Source: Chloroflexota bacterium
GTDB lineage: Bacteria; Chloroflexota; Anaerolineae; Anaerolineales; Villigracilaceae
Reading direction: 5' to 3'
Assembly: GCA_016866215.1 (NCBI GenBank)
Contig: VGNE01000005.1
Location: forward strand, 1-64,000
DNA: 64,000 nucleotides
Notes under the pieces: generated by a model
Database searches by the model: none
Told to the model about the DNA's origin: nothing
The model's input: only the letters and a program-made list of their open reading frames with translations
Position numbers and translations under genes: made by a program
In this document: positions 9,263 to 19,400 of the stretch, one piece after another
Position numbering within the stretch: the first letter of the stretch is position 1
Layout of the letters: every line of letters starts with the position of its first letter

Positions 9263-9976
9263 ATGAAACCTAATCAAATCTTGCGGATTCGCCCCCTTCT
9301 CTATGTCTTGGCATTTTTGATATTGACAGCGACGAGGTGTAGATCTGTTACTGACGTTTCACAACAACCAACCACGGGAGTCACTTTTCAACCAGCTGTA
9401 TTAGTCACTTTTGTGCCCGATGCTTCAGAAGGTGTCACAGAAGAAGCCATGGTCATAGCTAGGGACGTTTTACTAAAGCGTCTGGAACTGGCTGGCATCA
9501 AGGTTGTTAAAGCGACACTTGTCGATAGCTTCACTATTCAAGTCGAGTTGATGCAGGCTTCAGATATTCCAACAACAGTGCAACTCGGAACGACGGAAGG
9601 ACGGTTAATATTTTTTGGTTCTTCATCCTCGTTTTTAGAGGGTGAATTGGCACCATCCAACCTCAATATTATTTTATCGAACGAGGATATATCAGGGGCA
9701 CAATTGTTGCAGCAAGGTGAACAAATTCAGATAGGACTAGACCTTACTGCGACTGGGGGAAGCAAGCTGGCGGAGTTCACAAAGACGCATATAGGTGAGT
9801 ACATGGTCGTAGCATACGATGGGAAAGTGATAATGTCTCCCCAAATTCCAACAGAAATTCGAGATACGCATGTAATTATCTCTGGCAGTTTTACTTTGGA
9901 ATCAGGAAAAGTTCTGGTTATCCAATTGGGCAGCGGACGGCTCCCCATCAAACTCAATGCGGTTTATAAGCCATAA
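9263..9976 (+). CDS. Lipoprotein-like protein with a SecD P1-head domain
   Basis: A 237-residue exported protein. The first 27 residues are a hydrophobic signal ending in LTATRC, a possible lipobox. The C-terminal half resembles the P1 head region of SecD, the large periplasmic domain of the SecDF translocation motor: LAEFTKTHIGEYMVVAYDGK, then VIMSPQIPTEI, ISGSFTLESGKVLVIQL and LPIKLNAV follow the SecD pattern in order. The membrane domain of SecD is absent, so this is not a functional SecD. Such stand-alone head domains are of unknown function. The start is preceded by AGCAGGAAAAA. Confidence 0.7.
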   Translation: MKPNQILRIRPLLYVLAFLILTATRCRSVTDVSQQPTTGVTFQPAVLVTFVPDASEGVTEEAMVIARDVLLKRLELAGIKVVKATLVDSFTIQVELMQASDIPTTVQLGTTEGRLIFFGSSSSFLEGELAPSNLNIILSNEDISGAQLLQQGEQIQIGLDLTATGGSKLAEFTKTHIGEYMVVAYDGKVIMSPQIPTEIRDTHVIISGSFTLESGKVLVIQLGSGRLPIKLNAVYKP

Positions 9977-10145
9977 TAGCCGCCCAGCATCGTCTCCAGC
10001 CCCCTTCGGGAATGCTTAACGACGGACAACGGCTGCGCCGCGTTTTGCCAGAAATATGTAATTATTGAGAAAGAGTCTCGCCAATTCCGCCGCCGGTGTC
10101 GCTGAGACCATCCGGTAACTACTTTTCTCTAACAATTCGGAGGAA

Positions 10146-10665
10146 ATGGTGATTACTGAAGCAAGTTCCAAACCTAGATTCGGATTTACGAACTGGATTC
10201 GTTCATCTCAGGGCGACTGGGCGCTGTTATCAGTACTACTTCCAATCATCACCGTTCTTGGGTTGGGCGTAATTTCCGCATTGTTTTTTTTCGTCATCCT
10301 ATGCCGAGTTCTCAATTGAGAGAATTGGAATCATTGAAGGTCCCTATGGTTATCCTGCCATAGCAGGGACTATAACAAATTCGGGTAAGAAAACCGCTGA
10401 TGTAACCATTCTTGGCAAGTGTCTTGCAGATGAAATTCCAATTTTCTACGGGAAAAATTTTTACGATATGAGCTCATGGTTTTTCACAGGTAAACCCCAT
10501 GACCTACCAGAATATGAGAATACTTTGGCTCCTGGCAAAAGTGGAACTTTTCTTTTCCAACTCAATGACGCTGAGGCAAAGAATACGAAACGCATCGGTT
10601 TATTGACGATAGTTCTGGCAAGCGCTATCTCCTTGGTCCCCTCTATCTGCTCCTCGACGATGTAG
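10146..10665 (+). pseudogene. Small membrane-anchored protein, frameshifted at a T8 run
   Basis: The frame opens at 10146 with a cytosolic N-terminus and one membrane segment (LLSVLLPIITVLGLGVISAL), then stops at 10319. The next frame continues sensibly as YAEFSIERIGIIEGPYGYP and an extracellular domain rich in beta-type sequence (GTITNSGKKTADVTI). The switch falls at a run of eight T residues (10282-10289), so one base lost or gained there breaks the gene. The domain fades at about 10600, where a different gene fragment begins. It is either a pseudogene or a sequencing error in a homopolymer. Function unknown. Confidence 0.5.
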
Positions 10666-11111
10666 CCGGGGCGGTCAAGTCGTTTGCATGGTTTGAGCAA
10701 ATGTTTCCTGATGACATGGGCGAACCGGCGCACATGCTATGCTGGACATTAGCTTTATATCGTGCAGGAGATATGACCGGAGCATCTCACAAATTACTGC
10801 AAACAATGCTCTCTAATCTTTATCTGCTTCCGCAGTTAATTGGTCACAAGCAACCGCGCCTCAATATTTGGCATGGTTCTAATATTGAAGATAAAGCCTC
10901 TCTTCAATATATCCCACCAGAGATATGGAAATTATGGGATGCAGGGGCATTACAGTGGGTACAAGTGCAGTATGAGAGTGTGGAGTTTGGTTGGATTCGT
11001 AAGCGGTATATTGAGATCCATGGTCAGCTTCAAACCGAGCCCGAGGGCACACGGCGCAGTCAATTGGTCGCCGAAGCATTTGCACTTCGCAAGGCGCCGG
11101 GGCAGGTATAG
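10599..11111 (+). pseudogene. 5'-truncated fragment resembling a TPR-type protein
   Basis: From about 10599 the frame reads FIDDSSGKRYLLGPLYLLL, then AVKSFAWFEQMFPDDMGEP and MLCWTLALYRAGDMTGASHK, an alternating helical pattern like tetratricopeptide proteins. There is no start codon with a ribosome-binding site at its beginning. The upstream sequence belongs to another broken gene in a different frame, so the 5' end was lost by deletion or recombination. The first in-frame ATG is at 10701. Function not recognised. Confidence 0.5.
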
Positions 11112-11189
11112 CGTAGCGTGCCTAATACGGTATGGTTGGGTAATAGACAGATCTACCCGATGGCAGTTCCTTCGATAATCGAGGTGCAA

Positions 11190-11884
11190 ATGAAAACAAA
11201 TAAACTCATCATAGTCTTGCTTGTTGCCATCGTTGTGGCTTCTTGTTCCTCAACTCCAGCTTCCGTGCCAACAAAAAACCTCTCCCCAACACTGGAGAAT
11301 ACCAGCACGCCCAGTCCGACGGCTACACCTATCCCACAACCGGTGTGGGTATATGTTTCCGACTTGCAGCCCAACCTTGCAATGGTGGGATATTGGTCGT
11401 TTGCCATTGGAAAATACCCGGGCGGTGAAGGCAGTATGGTTAAAGGTCGCATGATCCAAAACGATCATCAGTCATATCCACACGGCCTATTTGTACATGC
11501 CCCATCCAATTTCGCTATGATTTGAATGGTGGTTATCAATCCTTCAAGTCCGAAATTTTCATCGACCAATCCATGCCCTGCGGTGACGGAGCTTGGTTTC
11601 AGGTTTACCTGGATGACGACCTGATCTACAGTCAACATGTGGATGCTCCAACGCAGGCAGGGTCTAATGATGCAAGATCTGTCGCACTAGATGTGAGTGG
11701 AGGAAATCAATTACTCCTGCACACCGACTCGGGCGAAAAAGAGAATATGAACTGCGACGCTACTATCTGGGGAGAACCGATGATTCTTACGGCTCCAATG
11801 CCAAAGGCAGCCGTGCCCACGACCGCCCCAATGGAGCATCCAATGCCACGAGCAGGAGGGCGGTCAACACCATGCCCAGCGTGA
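11190..11884 (+). pseudogene. Lipoprotein with NPCBM-like domain, broken by a one-base frameshift
   Basis: The ATG at 11190 opens a lipoprotein signal (MKTNKLIIVLLVAIVVASC, lipobox VASC) and a Thr/Ser/Pro linker. The domain then reads HGLFVHAPSNF, stops at 11525, and continues in the next frame as YDLNGGYQSFKSEIFIDQS and GDGAWFQVYLDDDLIY. Together these match the NPCBM/NEW2 carbohydrate-binding-like pattern. One extra C in TTCGCT at about 11511-11516 would restore one frame. The tail after about 11795 is antisense to a broken MFS gene, so the 3' end is also replaced. Probable pseudogene unless the base is a sequencing error. Confidence 0.6.
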
Positions 11885-12374
11885 AGAAAAAGATCCAGTG
11901 CCAGCCCGGTTGTTTGGTGATGACGCTTCCCAGAATGGGACTGATAAGGTTGGCAAGCAGTTATACGAAACTGAACATGCCGATCATGCGTCCGCGTTTT
12001 TCGGCTGGAAATAAGTCTGAGATCAGGGCGATGGAGACGGGTATCATCATGCCTGTGCCAAGTCCCTGCAGTACGCGGGCAACAATGAGATGCTCCATGG
12101 TGGGAGCCAGCCCGCCGTAGAACGTGCCCACTGCGAAAATAGACATGCCAAGCAAATAGAATTTCTTCCGCCCATATAGGTCTGCCATCTTTGAGAAGAT
12201 CGGTATCGTCAGCAGTGAAGCCAGCATATAACTCGAAAAGATCCAACTGTAGAGATAGTCGCCGCCGATTTTTGTGACGATGACAGGCATGGCAGTTGCC
12301 AAAACCAACTGCATGATGCCGATGCCAAACATGCCAAGGATGATGCCAATGAATGTCATCATGGAGAATTTCAT
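11830..12374 (-). pseudogene. Truncated DHA2-type MFS drug transporter
   Basis: The N-terminal third of an EmrB/QacA-like major facilitator. It holds four to five membrane segments, the motif KMADLYGRKKFYLLGM (MFS motif A) and VLQGLGTGMMIP. The frame stops at a TAA (11961-11963) exactly where the family would continue, because the same frame reads on as LLANLISPILGSVITKQ and GWHWIFFFTLGM. The stop fits a CAA-to-TAA change. Homology ends near 11830, so the C-terminal two thirds are missing too. The start is adjacent to the stop of the upstream PEP-synthase fragment, so the two genes were once an operon. Confidence 0.75.
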
Positions 12375-12638
12375 CTACTTTTCTGCTGTTTCCAAAATGC
12401 GGACGATGCCGTTCGAACCGTCCACTTCAACAAGCTGACCATCTTTCAATATGCTGGTAGCATCATCCAAACCTGATACGCATGGAATGCCATATTCACG
12501 TGCCACGACTGCGCCATGCTGAAGCGCGCCACCAATTTCGAGAATTATGCCTTTGGCGTTGATGAACAGCGGAGTCCAGCCAGGGTCGGTGGGGCATTCG
12601 GGAATGGCAAGTGTGTGTTTAGCCTGCAAGATTAACAA
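12375..12638 (-). pseudogene. C-terminal fragment of a PEP-utilising enzyme (PEP synthase/PPDK-like)
   Basis: The 87-codon frame is the C-terminal end of the swivelling phosphohistidine domain of PEP synthase-type enzymes. DPGWTPLFINAKGIILEIGG is followed by QHGAVVAREYGIPCV, in which the histidine is the normal phospho-carrier. The ATP-grasp and PEP/pyruvate domains are absent, and the first codons are not part of the family. It is therefore a remnant, followed at once by the broken MFS gene. Confidence 0.75.
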
Positions 12639-12698
12639 TTCTCAGGGGTAGTACAATTGCGCAATTGAAATTTGACCAGAGCCAACCGATTTTCCCAG

Positions 12699-14228
12699 AT
12701 GCATTCTCTTAATCCAAAAGGTATGTACCCCCGAAATATTTTACTGCGGTCATTACGCCTGACGTTATGGATCGTGCCAGGTGTGATGATGGCAATTGGT
12801 ATTGCCTTCACCCTGTTCGAGAATGCGCGCCATGTGGCTGACCGTGGCTGGCCCTGGCCGACTGTGTTTGGCTTGTCTGTGCTCGGGCTGGCTGGGCCAG
12901 TCTTATCCTGGTTAAGTCTATCCTGGGCAATCAGAACGGCAGAGGCGTATTTCAATTCAGAGACTCAATTAGCGGACCGTAACGCTGAACTGGCCGCCCT
13001 GAACGCGCTGGGGTTGGCCGCAAATAGTTCTTTGGATATGGAAAAGACCTTGGATACTGCCCTCCAGCAGACAATAAAAACACTAGGCGCCTCAGCTGGC
13101 ATGCTTTTTTTGCAGGAAAGTAAGGACGGTGGACTCCGCCTTGAAGCGCATCGCGGCATCTCTGTGGATATGGTGCGCAAAGAGGCGCGTCTGTCTCCCG
13201 GCCATTGTTTGTGCGGACAGGCTGTTAAAACCCGGCAGGTTTTGCTGGCACATGATGTCAGTGAAGACAGGCGTTGCACATCAAATTTATGTATCTGCGA
13301 AGGATTCCGGTCTGTAGCCTGTGCGCCGCTTGAGGTAAAGGGCCAATTGGTCGGCTTGCTGCAACTCGCCAGCCCGGAAGTCGGGCACTTCACAGAAAGC
13401 CAGAAGGATTTCCTGTTTGCCATTGCCAGGCAACTCGGCGTTTCTGTTGAGAATGCCCGTCTCTATGATGAAGTACGAGTCTTTAATGTTGAGTTGGAAA
13501 AGAAAATCAACCAGCGCACGCGTGAATTGGAGTCGGCGCGCTGGGCGCTGGCTGAGAAAGCCCGGCAGCTGCGGCGTTTATTGAGCGAATCGTACCGGGT
13601 GCAGGAGGATATTCAAGCGCGCATCGCTCATGACATGCACGACGGCGTGACGCAGATCATCATTGGCGCTCTCTATGAAACCCAGGCCGCCCGCCAGTCC
13701 CTGCTGGATGATCCAGATCGTGCCGCTGAGAATCTGGAACGAGCTCAAGTATTGCTCTCAGATGTAGAGACCGAGATCCGCCGTGTAATCTACGATATGC
13801 ACCCGCCTGTGTTGGATCAGATGGGACTGGTGGTTGCGCTCAAGCGGTTCGCCGCGACCTATCAAATCACCTTTAGTATCGAGTGTCAGATTGAGATTGC
13901 AGGCGAGCCACAGAGGCTGGCACGGGAAACCGAGATCACAATCTACAGAATTATTCAGGCCGCATTGCACAATGTAGCTACCCATGCGCAAGCCAAACGT
14001 GCAAAAGTTTATTTTGATTTTGGAACGGCTGCGCTTCAGGTGACGATCAAAGACGATGGCATTGGCTTTGACCCCGAAGCCGTGATGCGCCTGCCGGGTG
14101 AACACCTGGGATTGATTGGAATGAAGGAAAGAGCCGAAGGCCTAAAGGCGACTTTGGCGGTCAACTCAGCGCCTGGCAAAGGTTCACGCATAACACTGAG
14201 CGTACCTGCGCCGGTTTATTTGGAATAG
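12699..14228 (+). CDS. NarX-type sensor histidine kinase with a Cys-rich GAF domain
   Basis: A membrane sensor kinase of about 509 residues. Two membrane segments lie near residues 18-40 and 53-78, followed by a GAF domain (about 105-255), a coiled coil, a HisKA_3 dimerisation domain with AHDMHDGVTQ (phosphorylated His near 314) and an HATPase domain ending in GMKERAEGLKA. The GAF domain has six cysteines at about 170, 172, 193, 198, 200 and 208 (CLC, then CTSNLCIC, then C), a pattern suited to an Fe-S cluster or thiol redox switch; this is inference. The start is uncertain: a TTG at 12672 and an ATG at 12723 are alternatives, and none has a strong ribosome-binding site. It lies directly upstream of its regulator and the hdr-mvh cluster. 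Confidence 0.85.
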   Translation: MHSLNPKGMYPRNILLRSLRLTLWIVPGVMMAIGIAFTLFENARHVADRGWPWPTVFGLSVLGLAGPVLSWLSLSWAIRTAEAYFNSETQLADRNAELAALNALGLAANSSLDMEKTLDTALQQTIKTLGASAGMLFLQESKDGGLRLEAHRGISVDMVRKEARLSPGHCLCGQAVKTRQVLLAHDVSEDRRCTSNLCICEGFRSVACAPLEVKGQLVGLLQLASPEVGHFTESQKDFLFAIARQLGVSVENARLYDEVRVFNVELEKKINQRTRELESARWALAEKARQLRRLLSESYRVQEDIQARIAHDMHDGVTQIIIGALYETQAARQSLLDDPDRAAENLERAQVLLSDVETEIRRVIYDMHPPVLDQMGLVVALKRFAATYQITFSIECQIEIAGEPQRLARETEITIYRIIQAALHNVATHAQAKRAKVYFDFGTAALQVTIKDDGIGFDPEAVMRLPGEHLGLIGMKERAEGLKATLAVNSAPGKGSRITLSVPAPVYLE

Positions 14229-14231
14229 ACA

Positions 14232-14885
14232 ATGACTCAAGAGTGGCAGTCCATACGCATAATGATAGTTGACGATCATCCTGTCGTCCGTCAGGGATTA
14301 AGGAGTTTGTTAGCCGGTCACCCTGATCTTGAAATCATCGGTGAAGCTGAAGATGGCACCGAAGTATTGCCTTTTCTGTCCAGCCATTCAGTTGATGTTA
14401 TTTTATTGGATATTCAAATGAACAGCCAGGGTGGGATTGAGGTTGCCCGCCGTGTCCGTGTTGCTCATCCAAACGTCAAGGTCGTGATCCTCACCACCTA
14501 TGATGACGAGAGCCTGTTACGCGCGGCCATGGAAGCAGGAGTGCATGGTTTTTTGCTCAAGAATATTTCGCATGAAACCCTGCCCGATTCCATCCGCGCT
14601 GTGATGAAAGGCGAGAAGTTACTAAGTCCCGGGCTGGTCAGCAATGTAGTTGAGCAATACCAGAAACTGGCGCATGCTCAAGCTAAAAAAGATGCCGGGT
14701 TGTCTCCCGATGAATTACAAGTGCTGGCTGCCATCGCCGAAGGCGCCGGTAATAAAGAACTGGGCGAAAAATTCTTCTGGAGCGAAGCGACTGTTAAGCG
14801 ACGCGTTCAGGAGATCGTTGAGAAAATGGGGGTGTCCAACCGCACACAGGCAATAGCTGAGGCTCTTCGCAAAGGATGGATCTAA
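14232..14885 (+). CDS. NarL/FixJ-type response regulator
   Basis: A 217-residue response regulator. The receiver domain (1-125) has the acidic pocket MIVDDHP, phospho-acceptor Asp60 in VILLDIQM, and the conserved Lys in GFLLKN. A C-terminal LuxR-type helix-turn-helix (LSPDELQVLAAIAEGAGNKE then EATVKRRVQEIVEKMGV) binds DNA. It follows the kinase by three bases and is surely its partner. The HTH differs from the NarL norm in carrying VKRRVQEI where VKxHxxxI is usual. It probably controls the hydrogenase/Hdr cluster that follows, in whose upstream region lie two direct repeats. Confidence 0.9.
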   Translation: MTQEWQSIRIMIVDDHPVVRQGLRSLLAGHPDLEIIGEAEDGTEVLPFLSSHSVDVILLDIQMNSQGGIEVARRVRVAHPNVKVVILTTYDDESLLRAAMEAGVHGFLLKNISHETLPDSIRAVMKGEKLLSPGLVSNVVEQYQKLAHAQAKKDAGLSPDELQVLAAIAEGAGNKELGEKFFWSEATVKRRVQEIVEKMGVSNRTQAIAEALRKGWI

Positions 14886-14890
14886 AAGCG

Positions 14891-14921
14891 AGTTGACCCG
14901 TTCGGCTCACAAGTTGACCCG
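14891..14921 (+). promoter_or_regulatory. Direct repeat AGTTGACCCG spaced 21 bp, candidate operator
   Basis: AGTTGACCCG occurs at 14891-14900 and again at 14912-14921, two helical turns apart, in the 126-base gap before hdrC. Each copy contains TTGACC, which could also serve as a -35 box, with TACATG 17 bases after the second. It is a plausible binding site for the response regulator encoded just upstream. Confidence 0.4.
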
Positions 14922-15011
14922 AATGTAAATTGTAAGTACATGACCCTTTGGATAAACTAGGATGAAATAGTCCTCGCGTCTATTTCATCTTTCGCTGCCA
15001 AAAGGATGCTC

Positions 15012-15548
15012 ATGGCTTTCCGAGACGAAATCCAAACCCTTAGCGGGCAAAACGTCAACTTGTGTTTCCAGTGCAGCAAATGCTCCTCTGGTTGTCCACT
15101 GGCAGATAAGATGGATCTTAAACCGGCCCAGGTGATACACAGCATCCGCCTGGGCCGTGCCGATTCAGTGCTCAATAGCCAGTCTATCTGGTTGTGCGTG
15201 GATTGCGAAACCTGCACATCGCGCTGTCCGCAAGGTGTGGAACCGGCCTCGGCCATGTCCGCCGCGCGTGTTCTGGCTCTGCAAAAAGGTATCAAGCCCA
15301 GCGTGAAAGTGATTGGGATTTATTATCGCGGCTTCGTGGACAACATGCGTCTGAATGGAAAAATCCATGATGCCTCTGTGGCTGGCATTACGCAACTGCT
15401 CACAGGTCAACTGATCGCAGACTTGCCTCTGGCGATGAAACTGCTCGTGCGCGGACGCGTCAAGCCTCCGCCTCTTCCCCTCGGCGGAGGCAGGTTCCGC
15501 AAAATTTATCGCAACGCCCTCGCCAGAGAAAAGGAGTCACGCGCATGA
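15012..15548 (+). CDS. hdrC: HdrC-like iron-sulfur subunit
   Basis: Heterodisulfide reductase subunit C-like protein, about 178 residues. It carries two classical [4Fe-4S] motifs: C18-x2-C21-x2-C24-x3-C28 (CFQCSKCSSGCP) and C62-x2-C65-x2-C68-x3-C72 (CVDCETCTSRCP). In Hdr complexes this subunit passes electrons between HdrA and HdrB. The ATG at 15012 is preferred over 15006 because AAGGA lies seven bases before it. It overlaps hdrB by four bases. The C-terminal tail PPPLPLGGGRFRK is encoded by a small GC-rich inverted repeat (CCTCCGCC...GGCGGAGG). Bacteria without CoM/CoB use such proteins with other electron acceptors, so the name reflects family only. Confidence 0.9.
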   Translation: MAFRDEIQTLSGQNVNLCFQCSKCSSGCPLADKMDLKPAQVIHSIRLGRADSVLNSQSIWLCVDCETCTSRCPQGVEPASAMSAARVLALQKGIKPSVKVIGIYYRGFVDNMRLNGKIHDASVAGITQLLTGQLIADLPLAMKLLVRGRVKPPPLPLGGGRFRKIYRNALAREKESRA

Positions 15549-16468
15549 GACTCGGCTACTATCCTGGCTGCTCACTCGAGGGCATCAGCGCAGAATACGA
15601 CGAATCCATCCGTGCGTTATTTGCTCATCTCGAAATCACCATGGAAGACCTGCCCGATTGGATCTGTTGCGGCACGCTGGCCGCGCCGTCGCTTTCCCGT
15701 CTGTTGGGATTGGCAACACCTCTTTGGAACGTTGCTCAGGCCGAAAAAGCGGGATACGAAAAAGTGATTGCTCCATGCAGCGCCTGTCTCTATCATTTTA
15801 AACATGCCACCAATGTTGTAATGGAAAACCCGCCTCTGCGCGCGGAAGTGGAGGCGGTTCTCGAACTCCCGTTGAATTCACCGCCGCCGACAATTCATCC
15901 GCTCGAGCTGTTGAGCGATGATGGCTTCGAGGCACTCATACGCGGATCAGTGAAGCGCGACCTATCTGACCTCAAAGCGGTCTGCTATTACGGGTGCCAT
16001 ATTTCGCGTCCCGCCAAGCTGATGCAGTTCGATGACCCCGAAAATCCACAAAGCATGGATCGCTTGCTCAATTGGGTTGGCATTCAAACTTTGGACTGGC
16101 CGCGCAAAGTGGATTGCTGCGGCGCGCACTTCAGCATGATCAAACCCGATTATGTTGTTGACATGTGCCAGCACTTATTCGAGTCTGCGCTTGAGGCAGG
16201 AGCCGAAGCGATCATCGTTGGTTGCCCGATGTGCCATGCCAATCTTGATACTCGCCAGGAAGCAATTGCCGCGAAATTAGGACACGCACTCAATATGCCT
16301 GTCCTTTATTTTTCTCAAGTTCTTGGTTATGCCTTCGGCTTGCCTGACAAAGAACTCGGATTCAAACGTCACATCGTTGACCCGTTGCCGCTTCTCAAGT
16401 GTCTAAAGTCTCCACTTCCCACTTTAGTCACTTCAGGCACTTCACACTTTCCCCACTCCACACTTTAG
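15545..16468 (+). CDS. hdrB: HdrB-like subunit with two CCG domains
   Basis: A 307-residue HdrB-like protein. In the methanogen enzyme this subunit holds two non-cubane [4Fe-4S] clusters that reduce the disulfide. Both CCG motifs are complete: C9, C41-C42, C78, C81 and C147/C151, C191-C192, C227, C230. The substrate here is unknown. The last 23 or so residues (from KCLKSPLPTLVTS to the stop) are not part of the family; they are encoded by CACTTTAG-type repeats (16399-16475) that have extended the C-terminus. The gene overlaps hdrC by ATGA and is followed by hdrA after 16 bases. Confidence 0.9.
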   Translation: MRLGYYPGCSLEGISAEYDESIRALFAHLEITMEDLPDWICCGTLAAPSLSRLLGLATPLWNVAQAEKAGYEKVIAPCSACLYHFKHATNVVMENPPLRAEVEAVLELPLNSPPPTIHPLELLSDDGFEALIRGSVKRDLSDLKAVCYYGCHISRPAKLMQFDDPENPQSMDRLLNWVGIQTLDWPRKVDCCGAHFSMIKPDYVVDMCQHLFESALEAGAEAIIVGCPMCHANLDTRQEAIAAKLGHALNMPVLYFSQVLGYAFGLPDKELGFKRHIVDPLPLLKCLKSPLPTLVTSGTSHFPHSTL

Positions 16469-16475
16469 TCACTTT
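16399..16475 (+). repeat. CACTTTAG repeat array A
   Basis: Tandem, imperfect units of CACTTTAGTCACTT, with shorter variants such as CTCCACTTCCC, cover the end of hdrB and the gap to hdrA. Related arrays occur at 19972-20106, 21103-21200, 21625-21740 and 24631-24711, and none was seen outside the hdr-mvh cluster. Confidence 0.75.
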
Positions 16476-16484
16476 TTCAACCCT

Positions 16485-19400
16485 ATGAACAATTCCTTCC
16501 CTTCTCCTCTTGGAAAAAGCAACAAACCCGTTGGCGCAGTCATGGTCGTTGGCGGCGGGATCGCTGGAATGCAAGCCAGCCTCGATCTGGCCGATTCGGG
16601 TTTCAAGGTTTATCTGGTGGAAAAGCAACCAGCCATCGGCGGACACATGGCTGCGTTGGATAAAACTTTCCCAACGAATGATTGTGCCATGTGCACGATC
16701 AGTCCGCGCTTGGTGGCAACGGCAGGGCATCGTAACATTTCGGTGCTGACCGATACGGAGTTGTTGAAACTTGATGGCGAGGCGGGACATTTCAGCGCGA
16801 CTGTGCGACATAAGCCGCGTTACATTGACGTGAGCAAATGCACCGCTTGCGGCGATTGCGCCTCCGTCTGCCCGATCACCGTCACAGATAACTTCAACGG
16901 CGATTTGACGCAAAGCGTGCGCAAGGCTACTTATAAACTTTATCCACAGGCCGTGCCGAATGCGTTTGCCATCGAGAAAAAGGGAATCGCACCATGCCGT
17001 GACGCCTGTCCTGCGGGTCAGCGCGCGCAGGGTTATATCGCCATGATCCGCGAAGGTCGTTATGCTGAAGCCTTGCGCGTCATTAAGGAAGACAATCCTT
17101 TTCCGGGAATTTGCGGGCGGATCTGCAATCATAGGTGTGAGACGGCTTGCAATCGAAACCTTGTTGATGAGCCAATCTCTATCGCTGCCCTCAAACGATT
17201 TGTCACTGATAAAGTTTATGCTGAAGCATATGTCGCGCCGCAGCCAGCCTCACGTAAATTCGATGAACGGGTGGCAGTGATTGGGTCAGGTCCATGCGGA
17301 TTGACGGCTGCCAAAGATTTGGTTGTGGCCGGTTATGGCGTCACCATCTTCGAAGCGTTGCCTGTCGCAGGCGGGATGTTGCGAGTCGGCATCCCTGAAT
17401 ATCGCCTGCCCACATGGATCATCAATCGCGAAATTCAGGAAATCCTTGACCTGGGCGTCGAGTTGAGGTTGAACACTCCTGTCAATAATCTGGATGATGT
17501 TTTCGCACAAGGTTTTAGCTCGGTGTTGATCGCGGTGGGTGCGCACGAGGGGAAGAAGTTGCCAATCCCAGGCGCGGATCATCCCGATGTGTTGGTCAAT
17601 ACGATTTTCCTGCGTGATGTGCGGATGGGCAATGGTCCCAATTTGCAAGACCGACATGTGCTTGTACTCGGCGGGGGAAATGTCGCCATGGACTGCGCGC
17701 GCACAGCCCTGCGTCTCGGTGCGAAACAAGTGGATATGGCCTTCCTTGAATCACGCGAGAAGATGCCCGCGCGTGAAGATGAGATTGCCGAAGCGGCCGA
17801 AGAAGGCATCGCGTTTTATCCCAGCCGATCTTTCACACGAATTCTTTCGGATAATGGACAGATCAGCGGCGTGGAAGCGGTGAATGTCTCCTTTATGCAG
17901 TTTGAAGCGGACGGTTCGTTGACGCTCGAAACTGTGCCCAGCAGCGAACATACACTCGACTGTGACATGGTTATCTTTGCCATTGGTCAGCGCGCGGGAT
18001 TGGCTTTCATCCCTGAAGATGGCAGCGTGGGAATCACCCGTCAGAGAACGGTCGCCGTCAACCCCAACACGTTCGCCACAAGTCGTGCGGGAGTGTTTGC
18101 TGCGGGTGACGCGACTACAGGTACAGCCGTCGTCATTGATGTGGTCGCCGCAGGACATAAGTCCGCAGATAACATCCATAAGTATTTGCGGGGCGAGAAT
18201 CTGGAATTACGCAGCCACGCTGATTTGCCAGTGATAAAGATGAACCCAACCGAGGTCGCAGAGCAGATCCGCAGCGGGGAAATCAGAGTCCAGCCTCGGG
18301 TCAGGATGGAAGCGTTAAATCCCGATTCGCGCACGCACTCCTTTGAGGAGGTCAATCGCGGGTACACGGAAGAAGAAGCGCGCGCCGAAGCATCGCGTTG
18401 TTTGCAATGCGGTGTCTGTTCAGAATGTCTTGCCTGTTATTACAAATGCGGCGCGGGCGCGATTGACCATAATCAGACCGCGCGCACCGAACAGATTGAA
18501 GTCGGCGCTGTGATCCTTGCTGCGGGCTTTGAACTTTACGATGCGCATCTCTCTGGCGAATATGGTTTTGGGCGTTATCCCAACGTGGTCACCAGCCAGC
18601 AATACGAACGTATTCTTTCACCGAGCGGGCCGTACAGCGGACACCTCAAACGTCCATCCGATGAGCAGGAGCCAAAACGCATCGCGTGGATTCAATGTGT
18701 GGGTTCACGCAGCGCCGACCGCAACTGGTGCTCGGCGGTGTGCTGCATGTACGCCACCAAGCAAACCATCATCACGCAGGAGCACGCGCCTGGCACGGAT
18801 TGCACGGTTTTCTACATTGACTTTCGCGCATACGGCAAAGGCTTCGATGCGTATTTTGAACGTGCAAAAACTTCGGGTGTGCGCTATGTTCGCGCTATGC
18901 CTTCAATTATTAGACAGGATGCGGCGACGGAGAATCTCGAAATCCAATATGCACTTCCCGATGGCAGCCTCCTCACGGAGACCTTTGACATGGTCGTGCT
19001 TTCTGTCGGTTTGCAGGCCCCGAAAGGAATGGGTCATCTTGCCGAAGAATTGAAAGTAGATTTGACTGCAGATGGATTCTGCAAAACGACCAATCTCTCG
19101 CCGCTCAACACCAGCCGCGAAGGAGTTTACGTCTGCGGGCCGTTTGCCGAACCGAAAGATATTCCCGAAACAGTGATGTCGGCCAGCGCGGCTGCGGTGC
19201 GTGCGATGACGCTTCTCGCCGAGGGACGTCACACGCTCGTCGCGCCGAAAGTTTATCCGCCAGAAATTGACGTGGCGGGGCAGGAGCCGCGCGTGGGTGT
19301 CTTCGTTTGTCACTGTGGTACGAATATCGCAGGTGTGATTGACGTGGCCTCTGTCACGGAGTATGCGCGCAGTCTGCCTAATGTTGTTGTAGCCGATCAC

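Noticed and set aside
9263-9976. A second functional SecD
   Set aside because: Only the P1-head-like domain is present. The membrane segments needed for SecD function are absent.
9200-10145. Integron cassette array (GTTAAAT at 9228 and RYYYAAC-like boxes near 10013 and 10123)
   Set aside because: The two halves of an attC site with complementary ends could not be paired in any gap, and there is no integron integrase in the window.
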